Shown: positions 53,346 through 60,441 of the stretch, piece after piece
Numbering within the stretch: position 1 is the stretch's first letter
Layout: the number at the start of each line of letters is the position of its first letter
NCBI RefSeq assembly: GCF_001375535.1
Contig: NZ_LN831197.1
Span: 3,753,064 to 3,817,063, forward strand
Length of the DNA: 64,000 nt
Direction: 5' to 3'
Origin: Bacillus niameyensis
Lineage (GTDB): Bacteria > Bacillota > Bacilli > Bacillales > Bacillaceae_C
Program-made: the position numbers and the translations under genes
Notes under the pieces: model-generated
Seen by the model: the letters and a program-made list of their open reading frames with translations, nothing else
Databases searched by the model: none
What the model was told of the DNA's origin: nothing

Positions 53346-55131
53346 ATGATTATCAATCATAATATTGCAGCGTTGAATACGCACCGTCAATTGGGTGCTG
53401 CTTCCAACGCACAATCAAAATCAATGGAGAAATTGGCTTCTGGTCTACGTATCAACCGTGCTGGTGACGATGCTGCTGGGCTAGCGATTTCTGAAAAAAT
53501 GCGTGCGCAAGTTAAAGGATTAGATCAAGCAACTCGTAATGCACAAGACGGTAAACTAGAAATGCCGCTCTAAGTAGTAATACTTAGATGAACAACTCCG
53601 TGAATTCGGTGGAACCCCAAACCAATCAAATTTATAGATGGATGGTGGGCAATACCGAGCCAAGCCTAATGAAATGGTTGAAAGTAGTTAGGAAGGTGTA
53701 ACGATCAGGTGGTGAGGAACCAGACCGATAACCCACCCACGAGCGCGGGGCATCCCAAGTGGATGAAGATATGATCTGAACTTTATGGAAACATAAAGAA
53801 GTAGCGGATAAAGAACCACTACGATAACAAATTTGATTTCTCTAATCCAAACTGCTGAAGGTGCATTGAATGAAACACATTCAATGTTACAAAGAATGAG
53901 AGAATTAGCTGTTCAAGCTAATAATGGAACAAATAATGAAGATGATTTAACGGAGATTCAGAAAGAAATTACACAATTAAACACAGAAATTACTCGTATA
54001 GCAGAAAAGACTGAGTTTAATACCAAAACATTATTAGATGGTTCATTGGGAGTAAAACCGACAACGGTGTCCTCCGCTGATTGGAAAAATGCTGGTGTAT
54101 CTATTGATGTTACTGGAATCGGCAGTGGAAAAACTATTGAGTTTACCGTAACAGGTGCGGATGCATCTGCTACTTTAACTGCAAAATTGGGTGATGTTGA
54201 ACAAACTATCACTATTGGAACAAGTGTAGCCGCAGGAACAGAATTAAATTTTGATGCAATTGGTTTAAAATTGGGTTTCTCTGCCACTACTGCTGTGGGT
54301 GATGTTCCTAAGACATCCATTGTAACGGAAGGTAGTCAAATATCTTTCCAAATAGGAGCCAATGGTGATACTACATTAGATATTGGTATTAATAATATGA
54401 AAGCTAGTGCATTAGGCAAGGACGTAACTGGAGGAACTGGTACAATTCCAGCAAGTATTAATGCAATAGATGTATCAGCGGCTGACTTTAGTTTTGATCA
54501 AACCATTAAGGTAATCGATAAAGCTATTGGAGAAGTTTCTGCACAAAGGTCTACCTTAGGTGCTTGGCAAAATAGATTAGACCACACTATTAATAACTTA
54601 GGAACATCTTCCGAAAACCTAACAGCTGCGGAATCTCGTATCCGTGACGTTGATTATGCTTTAGCTGCCTAAGGCGGTGACAAGCACAGTCGTCCTAGCT
54701 GGTAACGGCTAGAGATAATAATCGGGTGAATTGCTGGAAAACCCTTAGAGCTTTTCTTACCACAACGTAGTTAGAAATGACAAGCGTGATGGTTTGAAAA
54801 AAGGAAAAGATTGGGCAATCAGCAGCCAAGCTCCTATCTCGAAAGAGTGGAGAAGGTTCAACGACTAGGATAAACCATCTAAGGCCTTGCTAAGATGATG
54901 AAATCCATAGGAGAAACAATGTCCATCAGCATTGTGAATCCGAAGTGCCCGACCCCTACTAGATCACTAGAGGGTGAAGATATAGTCTAGTCATTTATGA
55001 AAGTAAATGTTCGCACGATGGCGAAAGAAATGATGGAACAAACGAAGAATTCTATTCTTGCTCAAGCATCTCAAGCAATGCTTGCACAAGCTAACCAAGC
55101 TCCTCAAGGAGTATTGCAATTGCTTCGTTAA
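53346..55131 (+). CDS. hag: Flagellin Hag, three exons split by two group I introns
   Basis: Exons 53346-53552, 53836-54660 and 55024-55131 join in frame to a 379-aa flagellin. Exon 1 gives [15 protein letters not shown] to NAQDG (69 codons). Exon 2 starts [16 protein letters not shown] and holds the variable domain and [14 protein letters not shown]. Exon 3 gives [14 protein letters not shown] and the C-terminal [11 protein letters not shown]. Without splicing, stops occur seven codons into intron 1 and four into intron 2. A sigma-D promoter, CsrA site and AAGGAGG before ATG mark it as the main filament gene. Exon 2 uses more AT-rich codons than exons 1 and 3. Intron 1 junctions are well supported; the exon 2-3 junction has an alternative (see findings). 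Confidence 0.92.
53553..53835 (+). ncRNA. Group I intron 1 in hag
   Basis: This 283-nt intron has no ORF. The exon ends in CGGT, whose final U pairs as G-U with GCCG (53564-53567) to form P1. AGAAAT (53558-53563) is the exact complement of the first six bases of exon 2 (ATTTCT), forming P10. The intron ends in G (53835). Core elements: P-like AATTCGGTGGAA (53603), Q-like AATACCGAGCCAAGC (53651), R-like GTGTAACGATCAGG (about 53696) and S-like GAAGATATGATCTGAAC (about 53765). It should be self-splicing. Confidence 0.92.
54661..55023 (+). ncRNA. Group I intron 2 in hag
   Basis: This intron of about 363 nt has no ORF. Textbook core elements are present: P AATTGCTGGAAA (54729), Q AATCAGCAGCCAAGC (54817), R GTTCAACGACTAG (54856) and S GAAGATATAGTCT (54976). 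P1 is best formed by exon TGCT with GGCG (54673-54676), U-G at the splice site, extended by TTAG/CTAA. The intron then ends at G 55023. An alternative with the exon ending at GAT 54654 and intron ending at G 55017 keeps protein length. Confidence 0.88.
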
Positions 55132-55148
55132 TTTTAGATTATTTGGAA

Positions 55149-55178
55149 GGGACTCTAGTTTTACTAGGGTCTCTTTTT
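55149..55178 (+). terminator. Terminator after hag
   Basis: GGACTCTAG and CTAGGGTCTC form a short stem around TTTTA, followed by TTTTT. Confidence 0.65.
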
Positions 55179-55205
55179 ATCATATTTGAAGTAAGGAGTA
55201 AAGAA

Positions 55206-55826
55206 ATGGAAATTCCCATTCATCTATTAAACAAGCAGACGTACTTAGAAACGGTTAATAACATAATTAAACTTAATGAACATATGGCGGAATTTTGGTC
55301 CAATCCAAATGGGTGGGCATCAGTAGAAACAGTAAAATACTTGGGAAAAGCCCGTTTAGATAGACAAGTATCCTTATCATGTTCTTTGAAAAATTGGAAT
55401 AACTATGATTGTAAAGACAGTTATGAGGGAGATCTAATATTAGCTTGGGCCAATCTGGGATCACTGGTTGAGGGTACATTAAAATTGTTTTTATCAGTGT
55501 ACATTGAAGATTATAAGGAAGATTTTGAAAAGGCGAAAAACAAAAATAGAAAGATGAGGATGCCGGATAGTATGTTTCTAGACGAAATCAAAAACTTTTT
55601 TGAAAAAAGAATTTGGAATACAGAACCAGCAAAAGAGTTTAATGAATGGGTAACCTTTGTCCAGAAGAGGAGGAATGCAATCCATGCTTATAAACATAGG
55701 GAGATAGGGACATATAAAGAGTTTTATAGTCACGTAGATAAGTATCTTACGTTCCTGATTTTTCATTTATCGGTATTGCCATATCCTGAGGATTACCCCA
55801 AACTATCAGAGCTGATTGATTTATAA
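55206..55826 (+). CDS. HEPN-like hypothetical protein
   Basis: This 206-aa protein is predominantly helical with no signal peptide. Near the C-terminus, KRRNAIHAYKHRE contains R155-x4-H160, the R-x4-6-H motif of HEPN ribonucleases and related domains such as DUF4145. The frame is open from 55143, but AAGGAG seven bases before ATG 55206 sets the start. Codon use is AT-rich and it lies between hag and a homing-endonuclease-like gene, where B. subtilis has flaG-fliD. It could be a toxin or defence protein; no partner gene of antitoxin type is adjacent. Confidence 0.6.
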   Translation: MEIPIHLLNKQTYLETVNNIIKLNEHMAEFWSNPNGWASVETVKYLGKARLDRQVSLSCSLKNWNNYDCKDSYEGDLILAWANLGSLVEGTLKLFLSVYIEDYKEDFEKAKNKNRKMRMPDSMFLDEIKNFFEKRIWNTEPAKEFNEWVTFVQKRRNAIHAYKHREIGTYKEFYSHVDKYLTFLIFHLSVLPYPEDYPKLSELIDL

Positions 55827-56040
55827 TAACATATCAAACTCTAAGACTCGTATACTATGATCTGAAAAAATTAAAAGACTGTTCACTCATGAAAAAGTTT
55901 AAACTTAGGTCTATTTTTGTCGGAATGGAGAAACATCCCATCCAATTAAAAGGCGGATGAAAGTGAAGATAGATAGTCTTAGTGCCAGATGCAAGGACTG
56001 AAGTCTTTAATTAAATTTCACGAACATTTGTCCGGTGTTA

Positions 56041-56049
56041 TGGTATAAT
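56041..56049 (+). promoter_or_regulatory. Extended -10 promoter of endonuclease-like gene
   Basis: TGGTATAAT (56041-56049) is an extended -10 box, 17 bases before ATG 56067, implying a very short leader. No good -35 is seen. Confidence 0.55.
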
Positions 56050-56066
56050 TGTATTGGGTGATAGGA

Positions 56067-57665
56067 ATGAAAACCAATTTTATAAATAAGTTATCTCACA
56101 ATGAAATTATGGAAAATCCAATAGTTGCTACATATTATAATCTGCTATCTGGACAAATTCGTGGTTTACCAAAAGGTACATGGCAAGACGATCGCAAAGT
56201 TGTTATTTTAGTTCGATATGTCCTCGAAATCAAATTGCGGCTATCAAAAGAGCAAATCCCTCGAATTAATCGGGAGATTATTCACGAAAACAAATTATGG
56301 GGTGCTTTAAATCGCTTTAAGTCAATTCGAAGGCTAATCCATTTTGTTTATCCTGGTCAATATAGGGAATGGGATTTTTATCGAGTTCCTGTTAACTATT
56401 GGTCTGATAAAAATCGAGTAAAAGAGTTTTTGGAATGGAAGTTAGAACAGGAGGGAATAGCGTTATCTGAACTGCCAACTATTGTTAATTCTGAATTACT
56501 TTTAACATGGGGTTTTGCAAATCCACTTAAACGATACGGAGATTCTCCATACAAATTGTTAAGTGAACTTTATCCGAACACCTTCAAGGCTACAGACTTC
56601 AAGAAAGTTCCTCATCATTATCACAAAGACATCACTGTTTTGAAGAATCAATTTCTCCATATGCTACAACAAGAAAATATACCTTTGAAGGATGCACCTA
56701 AAAAAGTTAATAGAGAGATGTTAATCCGATATCGTTTTGGGGGTGTTTTGTCATCCTATTCTAACAATATAGCAAAATTTGTTACCTTCTTATTTCCCGA
56801 TTATTATTCACTTGAAGATTTTAAAATGTTGCCGAATGGATATTGGGACGATATCGAAAATATTAAAAAGGTAATTAGTCGATTAATAATCGATGCTGGT
56901 AAAACGGAAAGTGATATACCTATGTTTTTAACAAAGAAAAAACTTCAGCAAGCAAGGTTAGGTGGACTACTTGATAAATATAACGGTTCTCCTATTGAAA
57001 TTATAAATGCTGTTTATCCGGGGAAATTTGCGATCACTGAATTTTCCCGTGTGCCTAATAAATACTGGTATAAAAGGGAAAACCGTATCCATGCCTTAAG
57101 AAATTATTGTAAAACAAATCAAATACAGCGTGATGAGATCCCTCTATTAAACCGAAGTTACTTTCGCAAGAATTTCCCTAGATTCATAAGTATGGTAGAT
57201 CGTCATTATGATAGTAAGTTTTATAAATGGATTATGGAGAGCTTTCCGGAACATGACTTTCATCCAGAGGAATTTAAATTACTGGTGGGGGATGATGGTC
57301 AAATTTGTGATTCACAAGAAGAATTAGTTATTCATAATTACTTACTACAAAGGGTTTTAAACGCAACGATCATTCGGGAACAAGAGCGATTTTTCAATAA
57401 ACAGTTGAGTGAAATCTATATCCCCGATTGGATCATCGAACAGAATAGAAATAAATACATTGTCGAATATTTTGGATTATATAATTCTAATTTGTTTAAA
57501 GGATACAATGAGAAAACGGAAAGGAAGATACAATATTTTAATACTCTTCCGGAATACAAGTTTATAGCTATATTTCCAGAAGATTTTAAGGAAGAAGGCT
57601 TTGGAAAGTTAGAGCGATTGTTAAATGATAAAGGACTGGCTACAAGTATCGTTACTTTATCATAA
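56067..57665 (+). CDS. Free-standing homing-endonuclease-like nuclease
   Basis: This is a 532-aa protein. Residues about 35-405 form five repeats of about 73 aa, each opening with a P-x-x-Y/T-W/H-x-D pattern (GTWQDD, VNYWSDK, HHYHKD, NGYWDD, NKYWYK) and closing with a F-P/Y-P and DF block, likely DNA-binding modules. The C-terminus (410-532) looks like a PD-(D/E)XK/Vsr-fold nuclease: DSQEE (E419), IPDWII (D454), YIVEYFGL (E467), Y480 and K487. Repeats plus a Vsr-like domain recall phage homing endonucleases of the I-Bth0305I (EDxHD) type. It is next to an intron-bearing hag. The frame opens at 56049; ATG 56067 follows GGGTGA and an extended -10. Confidence 0.7.
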   Translation: MKTNFINKLSHNEIMENPIVATYYNLLSGQIRGLPKGTWQDDRKVVILVRYVLEIKLRLSKEQIPRINREIIHENKLWGALNRFKSIRRLIHFVYPGQYREWDFYRVPVNYWSDKNRVKEFLEWKLEQEGIALSELPTIVNSELLLTWGFANPLKRYGDSPYKLLSELYPNTFKATDFKKVPHHYHKDITVLKNQFLHMLQQENIPLKDAPKKVNREMLIRYRFGGVLSSYSNNIAKFVTFLFPDYYSLEDFKMLPNGYWDDIENIKKVISRLIIDAGKTESDIPMFLTKKKLQQARLGGLLDKYNGSPIEIINAVYPGKFAITEFSRVPNKYWYKRENRIHALRNYCKTNQIQRDEIPLLNRSYFRKNFPRFISMVDRHYDSKFYKWIMESFPEHDFHPEEFKLLVGDDGQICDSQEELVIHNYLLQRVLNATIIREQERFFNKQLSEIYIPDWIIEQNRNKYIVEYFGLYNSNLFKGYNEKTERKIQYFNTLPEYKFIAIFPEDFKEEGFGKLERLLNDKGLATSIVTLS

Positions 57666-57674
57666 CGCTGATTA

Positions 57675-57830
57675 ATGATGCAGAAACAATTACTTATCGC
57701 TAATAAGAAAGCAAAAAGAAACTTACGGATTCTAAAGATTGCAAGATTAATTGGCTCAGTTTTGTATTTTTTAGGTGCTGACGAATTCGGTCCACCATTT
57801 CAATTCTCAACATTTCTTCCGATAATATAA
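57675..57830 (+). CDS. Possible 51-aa small protein
   Basis: This short ORF encodes MMQKQLLIANKKAKRNLRIL, then a hydrophobic middle (ARLIGSVLYFLG) and DEFGPPFQFSTFLPII. The basic start plus a hydrophobic segment could be a small membrane peptide, or a remnant. No ribosome-binding site is evident. It lies in the gap between the endonuclease-like gene and the broken flagellin. Confidence 0.3.
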   Translation: MMQKQLLIANKKAKRNLRILKIARLIGSVLYFLGADEFGPPFQFSTFLPII

Positions 57831-57858
57831 GTAGATATTTTTTGTTAGGAGATTACAC

Positions 57859-58086
57859 ATGCGAATCAGTCACAACATCCCAGCTCTTAATGCATACAAT
57901 CAACAGCTTCGAAATGTAACGCAGACCTCGAAGGTTATGGAGAAGATAGCGTCAGGTTTACGGATCAATCGAGCGGCTGATGATGCGGCGGGGTTAAGTA
58001 TATCGGAGAAGATGCTAGCGCAAACGCGAGGTTTGACGCAAGCAGATCGCAATATTTTAGATGGAAATTGCTTATGGAAAGGATAA
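57859..58086 (+). pseudogene. Flagellin fragment broken at codon 69
   Basis: This is a proper flagellin N-terminus ([45 protein letters not shown]) with TTAGGAG before the ATG, but homology stops after codon 69. Seven unrelated codons (NCLWKG and stop) follow. Codon 69 is exactly where intron 1 interrupts hag. The rest of the flagellin (about 200 codons) is missing. A weak sigma-D-like TCCGATAA lies upstream at 57819. Confidence 0.9.
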
Positions 58087-58255
58087 GTTAAAAACAAAGC
58101 AACTTGCTGATGCATTAGGGAAAAGCCCGCAGTATGCACGACAAATCCTAAAAAACCTTGAAAGTAAGAAGCTTGTTAAAAAAGTCGCTTCATCCGAAAG
58201 AGATCCGAATTTACATTATATATTGTGTAGTGGAGAAGACGGACCCTCCGAATAA
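58061..58255 (+). CDS. Winged-helix fragment abutting broken flagellin
   Basis: This 64-aa frame is +1 relative to the flagellin fragment and overlaps its end. LKTKQLADALGKSPQYARQI followed by LKNLESKKLVKKV is a clear winged-helix pattern, ending SERDPNLHYILCSGEDGPSE. It looks like the C-terminal domain of a larger protein fused by deletion at the flagellin break, perhaps an intron-encoded endonuclease or a regulator. Whether it is expressed is unknown. Confidence 0.5.
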   Translation: MEIAYGKDKLKTKQLADALGKSPQYARQILKNLESKKLVKKVASSERDPNLHYILCSGEDGPSE

Positions 58256-58740
58256 GAACCTTGCAATTATAATATGCTGGTTTTTTTCTTAATGAAGATT
58301 AAAACGAAGATACCTTAATATAGTAACTTGCCCCGAGCTGGAAAGAGCTTGACGCGTAACAAATTTACTTAACCCGGAATAGGGAGAAGTGAATACGATT
58401 TCACCTTGTTTTTGGTGGGTTTGTTGATATAGCTTGGCTAAAAGGAGTCATTACTTGACGCAACGAAGATTAAGCTTGACATGAACTTAAATGAACTTTA
58501 CGTAGATTGATCAGTAAGCTTATAGAATAAAGGATTAAACTTCGTGGGGAAAGTAAGTATTAAATTATACAAACTTATCTTTATCATAAATGCAGTAAAG
58601 CTTGACGTGAACTTATATTAACTTGACACATATTATTCTTTTATTTAAGTACAATGAAAAGCACCATTTGACAGTCGTATATTTTTTATCTCTTTCCTTT
58701 TAGCGAAGTTTCCCATTTTTTACAACTACATTTAATCAAA
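58256..58740. other. Gene-free stretch before Rpn array
   Basis: A weak hairpin with T7 (58257-58289) follows the winged-helix fragment. AGCTTGAC(A/G)TGAACTTA occurs twice (58473 and 58599) and a decayed AGCTTGACGCG once near 58347. From about 58670 the sequence is a decayed version of the Rpn gene's coding DNA. No intact ORF. Confidence 0.5.
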
Positions 58741-59211
58741 TTGAATTGGAAAACCTATCTCAAAACAAATAATCCGGTGGCAGCCGTCCTTCTAAGAAAA
58801 ATGGGATATAAGGAAGAGGAACGTATCCAAGTGAAATTGGAATTTCTACGAATGATAAGCAAAATGGAATTGAATCCCGCTAAAACGGAATTACTGTACG
58901 GATTTTTTGAAACTTACTTGAAATTAAATGAAGAGGAGGAAGAAAACATGATGGAGGAAATTGCAAAACTTCCGCAAGACGAAGCAAAACAACTATTCCG
59001 TTTACCTAATTCATATTTTGAGAGGGGTTTTAAAAAGGGGATAGAACAAGGAATAGAGCAGGGAATAGAGCAAGGAATAGAGCAGGGGATAGAACTCGAA
59101 AAAGAAACACTAGTCATTGAAATGCTTAAGAAAGGCTTGCAAATAGATTTAATTGCTGATATTACAAAATTAAGTGTGGAGAAAGTGAAAGAAATAGAAG
59201 AGTTGAAGTAA
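58741..59211 (+). pseudogene. 5'-truncated Rpn-family copy 0
   Basis: The 156-aa frame matches residues 156-311 of the full copies downstream, with several substitutions up to about base 58890 and near identity afterwards. The nuclease domain is gone; just upstream, recognisable but frameshifted remnants remain. The internal GAGGAGG and ATG 58948 are intact, so the 87-aa C-terminal product (58948-59211) could still be made without a full-length partner from this copy. Confidence 0.8.
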
Positions 59212-59303
59212 TTGGAAGATCAGAGGGACGGCTCATGCGATCTATTATTGCGATATTCAAAGTAAGATTAGTAATTAGATTTTATTGTCTTTATGGTACA
59301 CCA

Positions 59304-59321
59304 ATAGTACAATTGTACTAT
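59304..59321. promoter_or_regulatory. 18-bp perfect palindrome upstream of each Rpn gene
   Basis: ATAGTACAATTGTACTAT reads the same on both strands, 38 bases before the GTG start. It recurs at 60387, 61470, 62553 and 63636. It could be an operator for autoregulation or a recombination hot spot. Confidence 0.6.
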
Positions 59322-59358
59322 CAATATAAAATTCAATTTTCAGAAAGGTTGTGCCAGT

Positions 59359-60294
59359 GTGTTATCAACGACCTTCATACTGGAGGAATCCGCTCGTTAT
59401 ACTGATCATGATCGTCTGTTTAAAGAACTGATCGAAACGTTTTTTGAGGAATTTGTCGAAGCGTTTTTCCCTGAAGAATATCAGGAGATTGATTTTACCC
59501 ACGTACAGTTTTTAGCGCAGGAAGTTTTCACAGATATTACAAAGGGTGAGAAAAGAAGGATCGACATTCTTGCCGAAACGAAGTTAAAGGATAGAGATAC
59601 GATCATTCTCATCCACGTTGAACCGCAAAGTTACTTCCAGAAGGAATTCCACGAACGAATGTTTATTTATTGCAGCCGCCTCTATGAAAAACACCGCAAG
59701 CCCATTTTACCCATTGCCGTTTTTAGTTATAATGATACGAAAGAAGCACCAAATTCGTTTACAATATCCCTTCCTACCTTCCATACATTAAGTTTTCATT
59801 TTTTACAACTGCATTTAATCAAAATGAATTGGAAAACCTATCTCAAAACAAATAATCCAGTGGCAGCTGCCCTTCTAAGCAAGATGGGATATGAGGAAGA
59901 GGAACGTATACAAGTGAAATTGGAATTTCTACGAATGATAAGCAAAATGGAATTGAATCCCGCTAAAATGGAATTACTGTACGGATTTTTTGAAACTTAC
60001 TTGAAATTAAATGAAGAGGAGGAAGAAAACATGATGGAGGAAATTGCAAAACTTCCGCAAGACGAAGCAAAACAACTATTCCGTTTACCTAATTCATATT
60101 TTGAGAGGGGTTTTAAAAAGGGGATAGAACAAGGAATAGAGCAGGGAATAGAGCAAGGAATAGAGCAGGGGATAGAACTCGAAAAAGAAACACTAGTCAT
60201 TGAAATGCTTAAGAAAGGCTTGCAAATAGATTTAATTGCTGATATTACAAAATTAAGTGTGGAGAAAGTGAAAGAAATAGAAGAGTTGAAGTAA
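59359..60294 (+). CDS. Rpn/PDDEXK_2-family nuclease, copy 1
   Basis: This 311-aa protein of the Rpn family (recombination-promoting nuclease, PDDEXK_2/transposase_31 type) has HDRLFKELIETFFEE near residue 17, D69 in RRIDILAET, E88-x-Q90 in HVEPQSYF as PD-(D/E)XK residues, and YCSRLYEKHRKPILPIAVFS. The C-terminal part is helical, with GIEQ repeated four times before a coiled coil. GTG start follows AGAAAGG. Such proteins nick or cleave DNA; E. coli homologues promote RecA-independent recombination and, in published work, phage defence. An internal SD-ATG at 60016-60033 would yield an 87-aa C-terminal protein. Confidence 0.88.
   Translation: MLSTTFILEESARYTDHDRLFKELIETFFEEFVEAFFPEEYQEIDFTHVQFLAQEVFTDITKGEKRRIDILAETKLKDRDTIILIHVEPQSYFQKEFHERMFIYCSRLYEKHRKPILPIAVFSYNDTKEAPNSFTISLPTFHTLSFHFLQLHLIKMNWKTYLKTNNPVAAALLSKMGYEEEERIQVKLEFLRMISKMELNPAKMELLYGFFETYLKLNEEEEENMMEEIAKLPQDEAKQLFRLPNSYFERGFKKGIEQGIEQGIEQGIEQGIELEKETLVIEMLKKGLQIDLIADITKLSVEKVKEIEELK
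60016..60294 (+). CDS. Intragenic short Rpn C-terminal product (candidate)
   Basis: GAGGAGG (60016-60022) lies eight bases before ATG 60031, in the reading frame of the nuclease gene, giving an 87-aa protein MMEEIAKLPQDEAKQLFRLP to KEIEELK. This ribosome-binding site is much better than that of the full-length GTG. The same element occurs at ATG 58948, 61114, 62197 and 63280. Expression is inference from the sequence and from the known RpnL/RpnS gene-within-gene arrangement of E. coli. Confidence 0.55.
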   Translation, partial: EEEENMMEEIAKLPQDEAKQLFRLPNSYFERGFKKGIEQGIEQGIEQGIEQGIELEKETLVIEMLKKGLQIDLIADITKLSVEKVKEIEELK

Positions 60295-60441
60295 TTGGAA
60301 GATCAGAGGGACGGCTCATGCGATCTATTATTGCGATATTCAAAGTAAGATTAGTAATTAGATTTTATTGTCTTTATGGTACACCAATAGTACAATTGTA
60401 CTATCAATATAAAATTCAATTTTCAGAAAGGTTGTGCCAGT

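Noticed and set aside
53553-53835. Intein or frameshift instead of an intron in hag
   Set aside because: The insert has stop codons in the flagellin frame, no intein motifs, and group I core elements with matching P1 and P10.
54661-55023. Group II intron
   Set aside because: No GUGYG 5' end, no domain V and no reverse transcriptase; the P/Q/R/S elements are those of group I.
55132-58740. Prophage remnant downstream of hag
   Set aside because: No integrase, structural or lysis genes are seen; the nuclease alone is better explained as a homing-type element.
59997-60200. Antisense ORF with repeated SIPC residues in each Rpn copy
   Set aside because: It is the mirror of the GIEQ repeat region of the Rpn gene in another frame; no ribosome-binding site and no independent support.
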